A stretch of DNA of 64,000 bases. It comes from Branchiostoma floridae (taxonomy: Eukaryota > Chordata > Leptocardii > Amphioxiformes > Branchiostomatidae). The translations under genes and the position numbers were made by a program. The DNA is taken from positions 115,764 to 179,763 of the forward strand of contig NC_049981.1 of assembly GCF_000003815.2 (NCBI RefSeq), written 5' to 3'. Positions 20,966-30,860 of the stretch are shown in pieces (the stretch's first letter is position 1; every line of letters starts with the position of its first letter). The notes beneath the pieces were generated by a model that made no database searches, was not told the DNA's origin, and saw only the letters and a program-made list of their open reading frames with translations.

Positions 20966-23900
20966 CTGTAAAGTCAAGCACAAATTAAAGTAAATAGAAG
21001 TAGTACTAGTACCCAATTCATCAAACAGACCACCACGGTTAGTGCTTCAGTGAACTTCATACGAACTTTCACTGACACGTCTTGCCACTTTCACATAATC
21101 AAATCACACGTTCTTCTTTCACATCCCAGAAGGTTCCACTCTGAAACCTTCTTTCCTAGAACTACTTCGTAATGGAACGAGCTTTTTTTCGTAATACTAT
21201 CCTCATGGGTACAGCGTATGACATCTCATTATAGTACGAAAAAGTAGCATTGTTTTGTGGTAAACCTGAAGGAAATTTTAAAAAATATTTCATAGTATAC
21301 TGGATCATACACCTACAAAAATACAAAAGAGTAAGGCCCAAGAATGCGTAGAATTTAGCTGAGAAAAAATACCCTAATTTCCCCCCGAAAATGGTTTCCT
21401 TCAATGTACAATGTGTTTCTATGACATTACCTTCCGTTGTTGTCAAGAAAGTTGTTGGAGCTGTGATGACTTCCGTAACGGTTGTAGAAACTGGAGTTGT
21501 GTGAGATGTGGTGACTTCCGTTGCGGTGATTCGAGCTGTTGAAGATGTGGTGACTTTCGTTGTAGAAACAGTGACTTCTGTTGTGGAAACTAGCACTTTT
21601 GCAGCTGTGGTGACTTTCGCTGTAGAAACTGGAGTTGTTGGAGATGTGGTGCCTTTCGTTGAGGTAATTCGAACTGTTGAATATGTGGTGACTTTTGTTG
21701 TAGAAACTGGAGCTGTTGGAGATGTGATGACTTTCGTTGTAGTGATTCGAGCTGTTGAAGATGTGGTGACATTCGATGAAGAAACTGGGGGTGTTGGAGA
21801 TGTGGTGACTTTCCTTGCAGTGATTGGAGCTGTTGGGGCCATGGTGGCACTCGGTGTAGAAACTGAAGCTGTTGGAGATGTAGTGACATTCGTTGTTGTA
21901 ACCGGGTGTGTTGGAGCTGTGGCGACATTCGTTGTAGAAACTGGAGCTGTTGGAGATGTGGTTGCTTCCGTTGTTGTAACCGAATGTGTTGGAGCTGTGG
22001 CGACATCCGTTGTAGAAACTGGAGATCTTGGACATGTGGTGACTTTCGTTGTAGTGATTCGAGCTGTTGAAGATGTGGTGACATTCAATGAAGAAACTGG
22101 AGCTGTTGGAGATATGGGTACTTCCGGTGTTGTAACCGGATGTGTTGGAGCTATGGCGACAATCGTTGTAGAAACTGGAGCTGTTGGAGATGTGGTTGCT
22201 TTCGTTGTTGTAACCGAATGTGTTGGAGCTGTGGCGACATCCGTTGTAGAAACTGGAGATCTTGGACATGTGGTGACTTTCGTTGTAGTGATTCGAGCTG
22301 TTGAAGATGTGGTGACATTCGATGAAGAAACTGGAGCTGTTGGAGATATGGTTACTTCCGGTGTTGTAACCGGATGTGTTAGAGCTGTGGTGACATCCGT
22401 TGTAGAAATTGTATTTCTTGAAATGTTGGTCAATTCCGTTGTTGTACCCGTAGTTGTTGGAGTTGTGCTGGCGGCTGTTATCGTAACTGTAGTTGTTGGA
22501 GCTGGACGACAGAGAGCAAAGGTGCAAGATCATGTAAATGAATTTTAGTCTTTACATGTGCGAAGGCTAGTAGGCCACAACCGTAATTACAACACAAATT
22601 GTTAACTTCCAGGTGTAATATACCTCCACATGGCGATATTTTCACGCGAGAGAAACACACTATTGACTTAAGAAAACACCACTAAGAGCAACTCTGACTA
22701 ACTATTGATAGAGGTACGTCAGAAGTTCTTCGCTAACTTTGTAGATGTACACATTGTATGTTACCTATTTTCTTACATTTTACGCATGGATCTTAAAGCA
22801 GGGGTACGCCACGTTAGGTATGCTTGGTAGGTAACATTGGGTAGGCTGGCAAACGGCCCTCATAATATTAATGAGATGTGTAAAACGACGCTAGGTAGAC
22901 AGACATACAAATAAAGCCTTTACCATCTAAAATAGGTCCAAAATTTTGTGACTACGTATAAGGACAATTCGATGGACATATTGATATCACATATAAACAT
23001 GACAGTCGTCTAACGTGTGCATGTTGGAACATCATTACTCCATGTTCCGTCAGCTCGGCAACTCGTAGCAGCAGCGCCGTTCCGTACGTATCCCGTGTTG
23101 CAGGTGAACGTGACCAATGTCGGGAAGAAGTGTGGCCCGGGCGGAGCTAGCGATCCAAAGGACGGGGCAGTCAGATTCGGACATTGGATAGCTGTAATGT
23201 AAAATACATTTTCTGTCCAAGCTGTATATATGATCACAACTTCTTATTATCTATGAATTCTGCGAAGTAGGATTTTTTCCTATTAAAAGGAGTCTGCACA
23301 ACAGACCATTCTATAATTACTACGTACAAAATATTCAGAATGACGAATGTTAGAGGATGTTTTGTTTCTATATATGTCCAAATACTGAAAGATCATCATT
23401 TCTTGAAGATTCTAAACTAATATTTACGTGTGCAGGTTGGCACAGGATTGCTCCATGTTCCGTCTGCTTGGCAGGTCGTATCGGAGGCACCGTTCAACTC
23501 GTATCCGGCGTAACAGGAGAAAACAAGAACACTCTGGTAGAAGGATGCAGACTCTAAGATGACTTCAGCAGTAGGACAAAGAGTTGTTGGATCAGTGGTG
23601 ACTTCTGTTGTCAGGGATGTTGTGAATTCTGTTGTCGCGACGGATGTTGTAGCAGCTGTGGTGACATCCGTTGTTTGAGCCGTTGTGACTTCTGTGGTCG
23701 GAGATGTTGTGACTTTTGTTGTTGGAAGTGAAGTTGTTGGAACTGTCGTAACTTCTGTTGCTGAAGCTGTTGTGGCATCTGTTGTTGGAGATGTTGTGAC
23801 TTCTGATGTTGGAGATGAAGTTGTTGGAGCTGTCGTGAATTCTGCTGTTGGTGCTGTGGTAACATTTGTTGCTGAAGGTAAAGTTGTTGGAGGAGTTGTG

Positions 23901-24375
23901 ACTTCTGTTGTTGGTACTGTGGAGATTTCTGTTGTTGGTGCTGAGGTAACTTTTGTTCTGGGAGCTGTTGTGTCTTCTGTTGTTGGAGCTGTGGTGATTT
24001 TTGTTGTTTGAGCTGTAATGACTTCTGTTGTTGGTGCTGTGGTGATTTCTGTTGCTGGAGCTGTGGTGACTTCTGTTGTTGGTGCTGTGGTGATTTCTGT
24101 TGCTGGAGCTGTGGTGAGTTCTGTTGTTCGAGCTGTAGTGATTTCTGGTTTTGATGCTTTGGTAACTTTTGTTGTTGGAGCTGTTGTGTCTTCTGTTGTT
24201 GGAGCTGTAGTGATTTCTGTTGTTGGGGCTGTGGTGATTTCTGTTGTTGGAGCTGTGGTAACTTTTGTTGCTGGAGGTTTGGTGATTTCTGTTGTTGAGG
24301 CTGTTGTGACTTCTGTTGTTGGTACTGTGGTGAGTTCTGTTGTTGTAGCTGTGGTACGTCTGTTGTTAGAGCTGT
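20832..24375 (-). CDS. sushi / mucin-like type I membrane protein, 5' end missing
   Basis: Four minus-strand exons (24375-23428, 23191-23015, 22501-21431, 20965-20832) are all linked in phase 1, the usual phase of sushi-domain exons. They encode about 775 residues: a Thr-rich stretch of TTAPTTEIT-type repeats, two sushi (CCP) domains each with four cysteines and GTWSN, a second Thr/Ser/Pro-rich stretch, a transmembrane helix and a short tail. Such stretches in known mucin-type proteins are densely O-glycosylated; sushi domains bind proteins or glycans. The role, perhaps a surface receptor or glycocalyx component, is inference. The N-terminus lies in or beyond the gap at 24376. The gene is convergent with the cadherin-ZP gene. 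Confidence 0.75.
21431..22501 (-). CDS. mucin-like Thr/Ser/Pro exon
   Basis: 357 codons, phase 1 at both ends, made of 8-residue units such as VTTSPTAP and VSTTNVAT. A block of about 236 bp is duplicated within it (about 21960-22117 and 22196-22353), so the exon has grown by recent internal duplication. Acceptor GTCGTCCAG; donor GTAATG. Confidence 0.75.
23015..23191 (-). CDS. sushi (CCP) domain 2 exon
   Basis: Reads IQCPNLTAPSFGSLAPPG, TFTCNTGYVRNG, TSCRADGTWSN and PTCT: four cysteines and the invariant Trp in sushi spacing. Acceptor CATTACAG, donor GTTAGA, a symmetric 1-1 exon. Confidence 0.9.
23428..24375 (-). CDS. Thr-rich region plus sushi (CCP) domain 1, one exon
   Basis: Thr-rich repeats (TTEITTAPTTEITTAP style) run without a stop from the gap edge to about 23590. 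They continue directly into LCPTAEVILESASFYQ, VFSCYAGYELNG, TTCQADGTWSN and PTCT. Donor GTAAAT is phase 1. Near 24350 one base appears missing relative to the repeat (GTACGT where GTGACTT is usual), shifting the frame next to the gap; an assembly error is likely. Confidence 0.7.
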
Positions 24376-24475
24376 NNNNNNNNNNNNNNNNNNNNNNNNN
24401 NNNNNNNNNNNNNNNNNNNNNNNNNNNNNNNNNNNNNNNNNNNNNNNNNNNNNNNNNNNNNNNNNNNNNNNNNNN
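24376..24475. other. assembly gap (100 N)
   Basis: Gap between the Thr-rich exon and the 205-bp satellite. It hides the 5' side of the sushi-mucin gene, and both sides are tandem repeats. Confidence 0.98.
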
Positions 24476-24479
24476 CTAG

Positions 24480-27400
24480 CTTTCAGTAGAGGGTGTTCTC
24501 TTAGCGGTTATTCCCCAGGTGAGCCTTCATTCGTATGTAAAAAAGTTACAAAGTAATTTTGGGTACTCAAATAAGTTTCTACCTTCTGTCCAATGGTTTT
24601 ACTATGATATTCAAGTGTTGAAAGTAACGCACATTTTCGTTTGGAAAATTTTTGCGGAAGTGTCCAAATGTAAGGGGTCACTTTTTTGCGGTTACCGAAG
24701 GGTTCGCTTAGCGGTTAGTGGTTATCCCCCAGGTGAGCCTTCATTCGTATGTAGAAAAGTAACAAAGTAATTTTGGGCACTCAAATAAGTTTCTACCTTC
24801 AGTCCAATGGTTTTACTATGATATTCAAGTGTTGAAAGTAACGCACATTTTGTTTGGAATTTCGGAAGTCCAAATGTAAGGGGTCACTTTTTGCGATTAC
24901 CAAAGGGTTCGCTTAGCGGTTAGCGGTTATCCCCCAGGTGAGCCTTCATTCGTATGTAGAAAAGTTACAAAGTAATTTTGGGTACTCAAATAAGTTTCTA
25001 CCTTCTGCCCAATGGTTTTACTATGATATTCAAGTGTTGAAAGTAACGCACATTTTGCTTGGAAATTCAGGAAGTCCAAATGTAAGGGGTCACTTTTTTG
25101 CGGTTACCGAAGGGTTCGCTTAGCGGTTAGCGGTTATCCCCCAGGTGAGCCTTCATTCGTATGTAGAAAAGTTACAAAGTAATTTTGGGTACTCAAATAA
25201 GTTTCTACCTTCTGCCCAATGGTTTTACTATGATATTCAAGTGTTGAAAGTAACGCACATTTTGTTTGAAATTTCGGAAGTCCAAATGTAAGGGGTCACT
25301 TTAATTTTTTGCGGTTACCGAAGGGTTCGCTTAGCGGTTATCCCCCAGGTGAGCCTTCATTCGTATGTAGACAAGTTACAAAGTAATTTTGGGTACTCAA
25401 ATAAGTTTCTACCTTCTGCCCAATGGTTTTACTATGATATTCAAGTGTTGAAAGTAACGCACATTTTGTTTGAAATTTCGGAAGTCCAAATGTAAGGGGT
25501 CACTTTTTTGCGGTTACCGAAGGGTTCGCTTAGCGGTTATCCCCCAGGTGAGCCTTCATTCGTATGTACAGAAGTTACAAAGTAATTTTGGGTACTCAAA
25601 TAAGTTTCTACCTTCTGCCCAATGGTTTTACTATGATATTCAAGTTTTGAAAGTAACGCACATTTTGTTTAAAAAATTTCGGAAGTCCAAATGTAAGGGG
25701 TCACTTTTTTGCGGTTACCGAAGGGTTCGCTTAGCGGTTATTCCCCAGGTGAGCCTTCATTCGTATGTAAAAAAGTTACAAAGTAATTTTGGGTACTCAA
25801 ATAAGTTTCTACCTTCTGTCCAATGGTTTTACTATGATATTCAAGTGTTGAAAGTAACGCACATTTTGTTTGAAATTTCGGAAGTCCAAATGTAAGGGGT
25901 CACTTTTTTGCGGTTACCGAAGGGTTCGCTTAGCGGTTAGTGGTTATCCCCCAGGTGAGCCTTCATTCGTATGTAGAAAAGTAACAAAGTAATTTTGGGC
26001 ACTCAAATAAGTTTCTACCTTCAGTCCAATGGTTTTACTATGATATTCAAGTGTTGAAAGTAACGCACATTTTGTTTGGAATTTCGGAAGTCCAAATGTA
26101 AGGGGTCACTTTTTGCGATTACCAAAGGGTTCGCTTAGCGGTTAGCGGTTATCCCCCAGGTGAGCCTTCATTCGTATGTAGAAAAGTTACAAAGTAATTT
26201 TGGGTACTCAAATAAGTTTCTACCTTCTGCCCAATGGTTTTACTATGATATTCAAGTGTTGAAAGTAACGCACATTTTGCTTGGAAATTCAGGAAGTCCA
26301 AATGTAAGGGGTCACTTTTTTGCGGTTACCGAAGGGTTCGCTTAGCGGTTAGCGGTTATCCCCCAGGTGAGCCTTCATTCGTATGTAGAAAAGTTACAAA
26401 GTAATTTTGGGTACTCAAATAAGTTTCTACCTTCTGCCCAATGGTTTTACTATGATATTCAAGTGTTGAAAGTAACGCACATTTTGTTTGAAATTTCGGA
26501 AGTTCAAATGTAAGGGGTTACTTTTTTGCGGTTACCGAAGGGTTCGCTTAGCGGATAGCGGTTATACCCCAGGTGAGCCTTCATTCGTATGTAGAAAAGT
26601 AATAAAGTAATTTTGGGTACTCACAAAAGTTTCTACCTTCTGTCCAATGGTTTACTATGATATTCAAGTGTTGAAAGTAACGCACATTTTGTTTGAAATT
26701 TCGGAAGTCAAAATGTAAGGGGTCGCTTTTTTGCGTTACAAAGGGTTCGCTTAGCGGTTAGCGGTTATCCCCCCAGGTGAGCCTTCATTCGTATGTAGAT
26801 CAGTTACAAAGTAAATTTATAATTTTGGGTACTCAAATAAGTTTCTACCTTCTGCCCAATGGTTTTACTATGATATTCAAGTGTTGAAAGTAACGCACAT
26901 TTTGTTTGAAATTTGGGAAGTCCAAATGTAAGGGGTCACTTTTTTGCGGTTACCGAAGGGTTCGCTTAGCGGTTAGCGGTTATCCCCCAGGCGAGCATTC
27001 ATTCGTATGTAGAAAAGTTACAAAGTAATTTTGGGTACTCAAATAAGTTTCTACCTTCTGCCCAATGGTTTTACTATGATATTCAAGTTTTGAAAGTAAC
27101 GCACATTATGTTTGAAATTTCGGAAGTCCAAATGTAAGAGTTCACTTTAATTTTTTGCGGTTACCGAAGGGTTCGCTTAGCGGTTATCCCCCAGGTGAGC
27201 CTTCATTCGTATGTAGACAAGTTACAAAGTAATTTTGGGCACTCAAATAAGTTTCTACCTTCTGCCTAATGGTTTTACTATGATATTCAAGTGTTGAAAG
27301 TAACGCACATTTTGTTTGAAATTTCGGAAGTCCAAATGTAAGGGGTCACTTTAATTTTTTGCGGTTACCGAAGGGTTCGCTTAGCGGTTATCCCCCAGGT

Positions 27401-29235
27401 GAGCCTTCATTCGTATGTAGACAAGTTACAAAGTAATTTTGGGCACTCAAATAAGTTTCTACCTTCTGCCTAATGGTTTTACTATGATATTCAAGTGTTG
27501 AAAGTAACGCACATTTTGTTTGAAATTTCGGAAGTCCAAATGTAAGGGGTCACTTTTTGCGATTACCAAAGGGTTCGCTTAGCGGTTAGCGGTTATCCCC
27601 CAGGTGAGCCTTCATTCGTATGTAGAAAAGTTACAAAGTAATTTTGGGTACTCAAATAAGTTTCTACCTTCTGCCCAATGGTTTTACTATGATATTCAAG
27701 TGTTGAAAGTAACGCACATTTTGTTTGAAATTTCGGAAGTCCAAATGTAAGGGTTCACTTTAATTTTTTGCGGTTACCGAAGGGTTCGCTTAGCGGTTAG
27801 CGGTTATCCCCCAGGCGAGCCTTCATTCGTATGTAGAAAAGTTACAAAGTAATTTTGGGTACTCAAATAAGTTTCTACCTTCTGCCCAATGGTTTTACTA
27901 TGATATTCAAGTGTTGAAAGTAACGCACATTTTGCTTGGAAATTCAGGAAGTCCAAATGTAAGGGGTCAATTTTTTGCGGTTACCGAAGGGTTCGCTTAG
28001 TGGTTAGCGGTTATCCCCCAGGTGAGCCTTCATTCGTATGTAGAAAAGTTACAAAGTAATTTTGGGTACTCAAATAAGTTTCTACCTTCTGCCCAATGGT
28101 TTTACTATGATATTCAAGTGTTGAAAGTAACGCACATTTTGTTTAAAATTTCGGAAGTCCAAATGTAAGGGGTCACTTTTTTTGCGGTTACCGAAGGGTT
28201 CGCTTAGCGGTTAGCGGTTATCCCCCAGGTGAGCCTTCATTCGTATGTAGAAAAGTTACAAAGTAATTTTGCGTACTCAAATAAGTTTCTACCTTCTGCC
28301 CAATGGTTTTGCTATGATATTCAAGTGTTGAAAGTAACGCACATTTTGTTTGAAATTTCGGAAGTCCAAATGTAAGGGGTCACTTTTTTTGCGATTACCA
28401 AAGAGTTCGCTTAGCGGTTAGCGGTTATCCCCCAGGTGAGCCTTAATTCGTATGTTGAAAAGTTACAAAGTAATTTTGGGTACTCAAATAAGTTTCTACC
28501 TTCTGCCCAATGGTTTTACTATGATATTCAAGTGTTGAAAGTAACGCACATTTTCTTTGAAATTTCGGAAGTCCAAATGTAAGGGTTCACTTTAATTTTT
28601 TGCGGTTACCGAAGGGTTCGCTTAGCGGTTAGCGGTTATCCCCCAGGTGAGCCTTCATTCGTATGTAGAAAAGTTACAAAGTAATTTTGGGTACTCAAAT
28701 AAGTTTCTACCTTCTGCCCAATGGTTTTACTATGATATTCAAGTGTTGAAAGTAACGCACATTTTGTTTGAAATTTCGGAAGTCCAAATGTAAGGGGTCA
28801 CTTTTTTGCGGTTACCGAAGGGTTCGCTTAGCGGATAACGGTTATACCCAGGTGAGCCTTCATTCGTATGTAGAAAAGTTACAAAGTAATTTTGGGTACT
28901 CAAATAAGTTTCTACCTTCTGCCCAATGGTTTTACTATGATATTCAAGTGTTGAAAGTAACGCACATTTTGTTTGAAATTTCGGAAGTCCAAATGTAAGG
29001 GGTCACTTTTTTGCGGTTACCGAAGGGTTCGCTTAGCGGTTAGCGGTTATCCCCCAGGTGAGCCTTCATTCGTATGTAGACAAATTACAAAGTAATTTTG
29101 GGTACTCAAATAAGTTTCTACCTTCTGCCCAATGGTTTTACTATGATATTCAAGTGTTGAAAGTAACGCACAGTTTGTTTGAAATTTCGGAAGTCCAAAT
29201 GTAAGGGGTCGCTTTTTTGCGGTTACCGAAGGGTT
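24480..29235 (+). repeat. 205-bp satellite array, about 23 units
   Basis: The word GTGAGCCTTCATTCG (with minor variants) recurs at 24519, 24733, 24938, 25145, 25349 and so on to 29057, at 199-214-bp spacing. Units vary mainly in one or two copies of GCGGTTA and in an inserted AATTT. Units at 24519-25145 share private variants with those at 25747-26365 (offset about 1220 bp), and the units at 27196 and 27402 are near twins. Some units stay open for 68 codons, but most carry stops, so it is not coding. Confidence 0.97.
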
Positions 29236-29237
29236 AG

Positions 29238-30390
29238 CCATTAATTATATTCTGCATTGTTGCCGAGATATTCTCGGATATAGGGTTACCTTAGCTTATC
29301 GCTACGTAACACCTTCGGGCGTATATACGCTTTAGATTCCGAAATCTTAAGTTATTCCGGCGGATCAAACTTTGTATAGTTAGATAGATCCCTAGGTAGG
29401 GAATTGTAATCCACAACCAGAATAATTATATTTTGCATTGTTGCCGAGATATTCTCGGATATAAGTTCACCTTAGCTTATCGCTACGTAAAACTTACGGG
29501 CGTATATACGCTTGAGATTCCGAAATCTTAAAAGTTATTCCGGCGGGACAAACTTGGTATCGTTCGAAATGTCCCTAGGTAGGGAATTGTAATTCACAAA
29601 CCGCATAATTATATTGTGCATTGTTGCCGAGATATTCTCGGATATAGGTTCACCTTAGCTTACCGCTACGTAACACTTACGGGCGTATGTACGCTTGAGA
29701 TTCCGAAATCTTAAAAGTTATTTCGGCGGGACAAACTTGGTATCGTTAGAAAGGTCCCAAGGTAGGGAATTGTAATCGACAAACCGCATAATTATATTGT
29801 GCATTGTTGTCGAGATATTCTCGGATATAAGTTCACCTTAGCTTACCGCTACGTAACACTTACGGGCGTATGTACGCTTGAGATTCCGAAATCTTAAAAG
29901 TTATTTCGGCGGGACAAACTTGGTGTCGTTAAAAATGTCCCTAGGTAGGGAATTGTAATCCACAAACCGTATGATTATATTGTGCATTGTTGCCGAGATA
30001 TTCTCGGACATAGGTTCACCTTAGCTTAGCGCTACGTAACACTTACGGGCGTATATACGCTTAAGATTCCGAAATCACATCAGTTATCCGGCGGGTCAAA
30101 CTTGGTATCGTTTGAAAGGTGCCTTGGTAGAAAATTTAATCCGCAATTCGTATTAAAAGATTGTACTTTGTTGCCAAGATTTTTTCGGATATAGGTTCAC
30201 CTTAGCTTAGCGCTAATTAACACTTACGGACGTATATACGCTTGAGATTCCGAAATTTTGATAGTTATTCCGGCGGGCTAAACTTGGTATCGTTCGAAAT
30301 GTCCCTAGGTAAGGAATTGTAATCCACAAACCGCATAATTATATTGTGCATTGTTGCCGAGATATTCTCTGATATAGGTTCTGCAAGCAA
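29238..30390 (+). repeat. 182-bp satellite array with dyad symmetries, 7 units
   Basis: TTGCCGAGATATTCTCGG recurs with TGCC at 29261, 29442, 29625, 29808, 29991, 30172 and 30355 (181-183 bp apart); the last unit is truncated. Each unit holds CCGAGATATTCTCGG, CGTATATACG, AGATTCCGAAATCT and CCCTAGGTAGGG, all inverted-repeat words. It is unrelated in sequence to the preceding array and touches it directly. Confidence 0.95.
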
Positions 30391-30640
30391 ATAGAAAAAA
30401 TACATATCGTCTGCTATTTTGGACAGCCCCCTTGTTATCAGCGCGCCATTATTTGCGTCATTAATCTCCACAGTTAACATTATCGTCTGATTTCAGTGCC
30501 CGTATGTTGTACGACCCACCCTGTGTGCAAACTTGTACAAGCCGGGATCGCCTAACACACCGATACACAACAATAAATCATCCATAAATCCTGCTCACGA
30601 GTTCTTGTCTGATAATCTGCTGAACATACACTTTATCCTA
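30391..30640. other. no recognised feature
   Basis: A minus-strand open frame (30480-30265) runs into the satellite and has no known motif. Confidence 0.4.
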
Positions 30641-30860
30641 TAACGCTAGTTGACCTTTATCCGCGGGGTAACCTATATCCGTTGTTTTTCAAAACAGGGT
30701 ATTTAGGCATATGAAGTCGACGGGTGGTAGTTTTAAACTGCAATGTACTGAAAATATTGAAATTTTAAACCAACGTCCGTCAACGTGATATCCCCAAATA
30801 CCCTGTTTTTTTAAAGCAACGGATATAGGTTACCCAACGGATAATGGTGAACTAGCGTTA
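30641..30860. mobile_element. foldback MITE, TAACGCTAGTT termini
   Basis: TAACGCTAGTTGACC at the left is inverted as GGTGAACTAGCGTTA at the right. The arms continue through GTAACCTATATCCGTTG and AACAGGGTATTT, so most of the 220 bp folds back. The sequence type is familiar from lancelet genomic DNA (memory, not checked). Confidence 0.85.

Noticed and set aside
21508..24479. Plus-strand Val-rich ORFs opposite the Thr-rich exons
   Set aside because: Antisense shadows; the minus strand carries sushi domains, splice sites in matching phase and a transmembrane exon.
24519..29241. Repeated 60-140 codon ORFs (SLHSYVEKLQSNFGYSNKF type)
   Set aside because: They are fragments of the 205-bp satellite; most units have stops or indels.
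24480..30390. CRISPR-like regular spacing
   Set aside because: Whole units are repeated, with no short repeat / unique spacer pattern, and the DNA is eukaryotic.
30265..30480. 71-codon minus-strand ORF (LTVEINDANNGALIT)
   Set aside because: It runs into the 182-bp satellite and shows no domain; the cadherin-like look of VEINDANN is too short to support.
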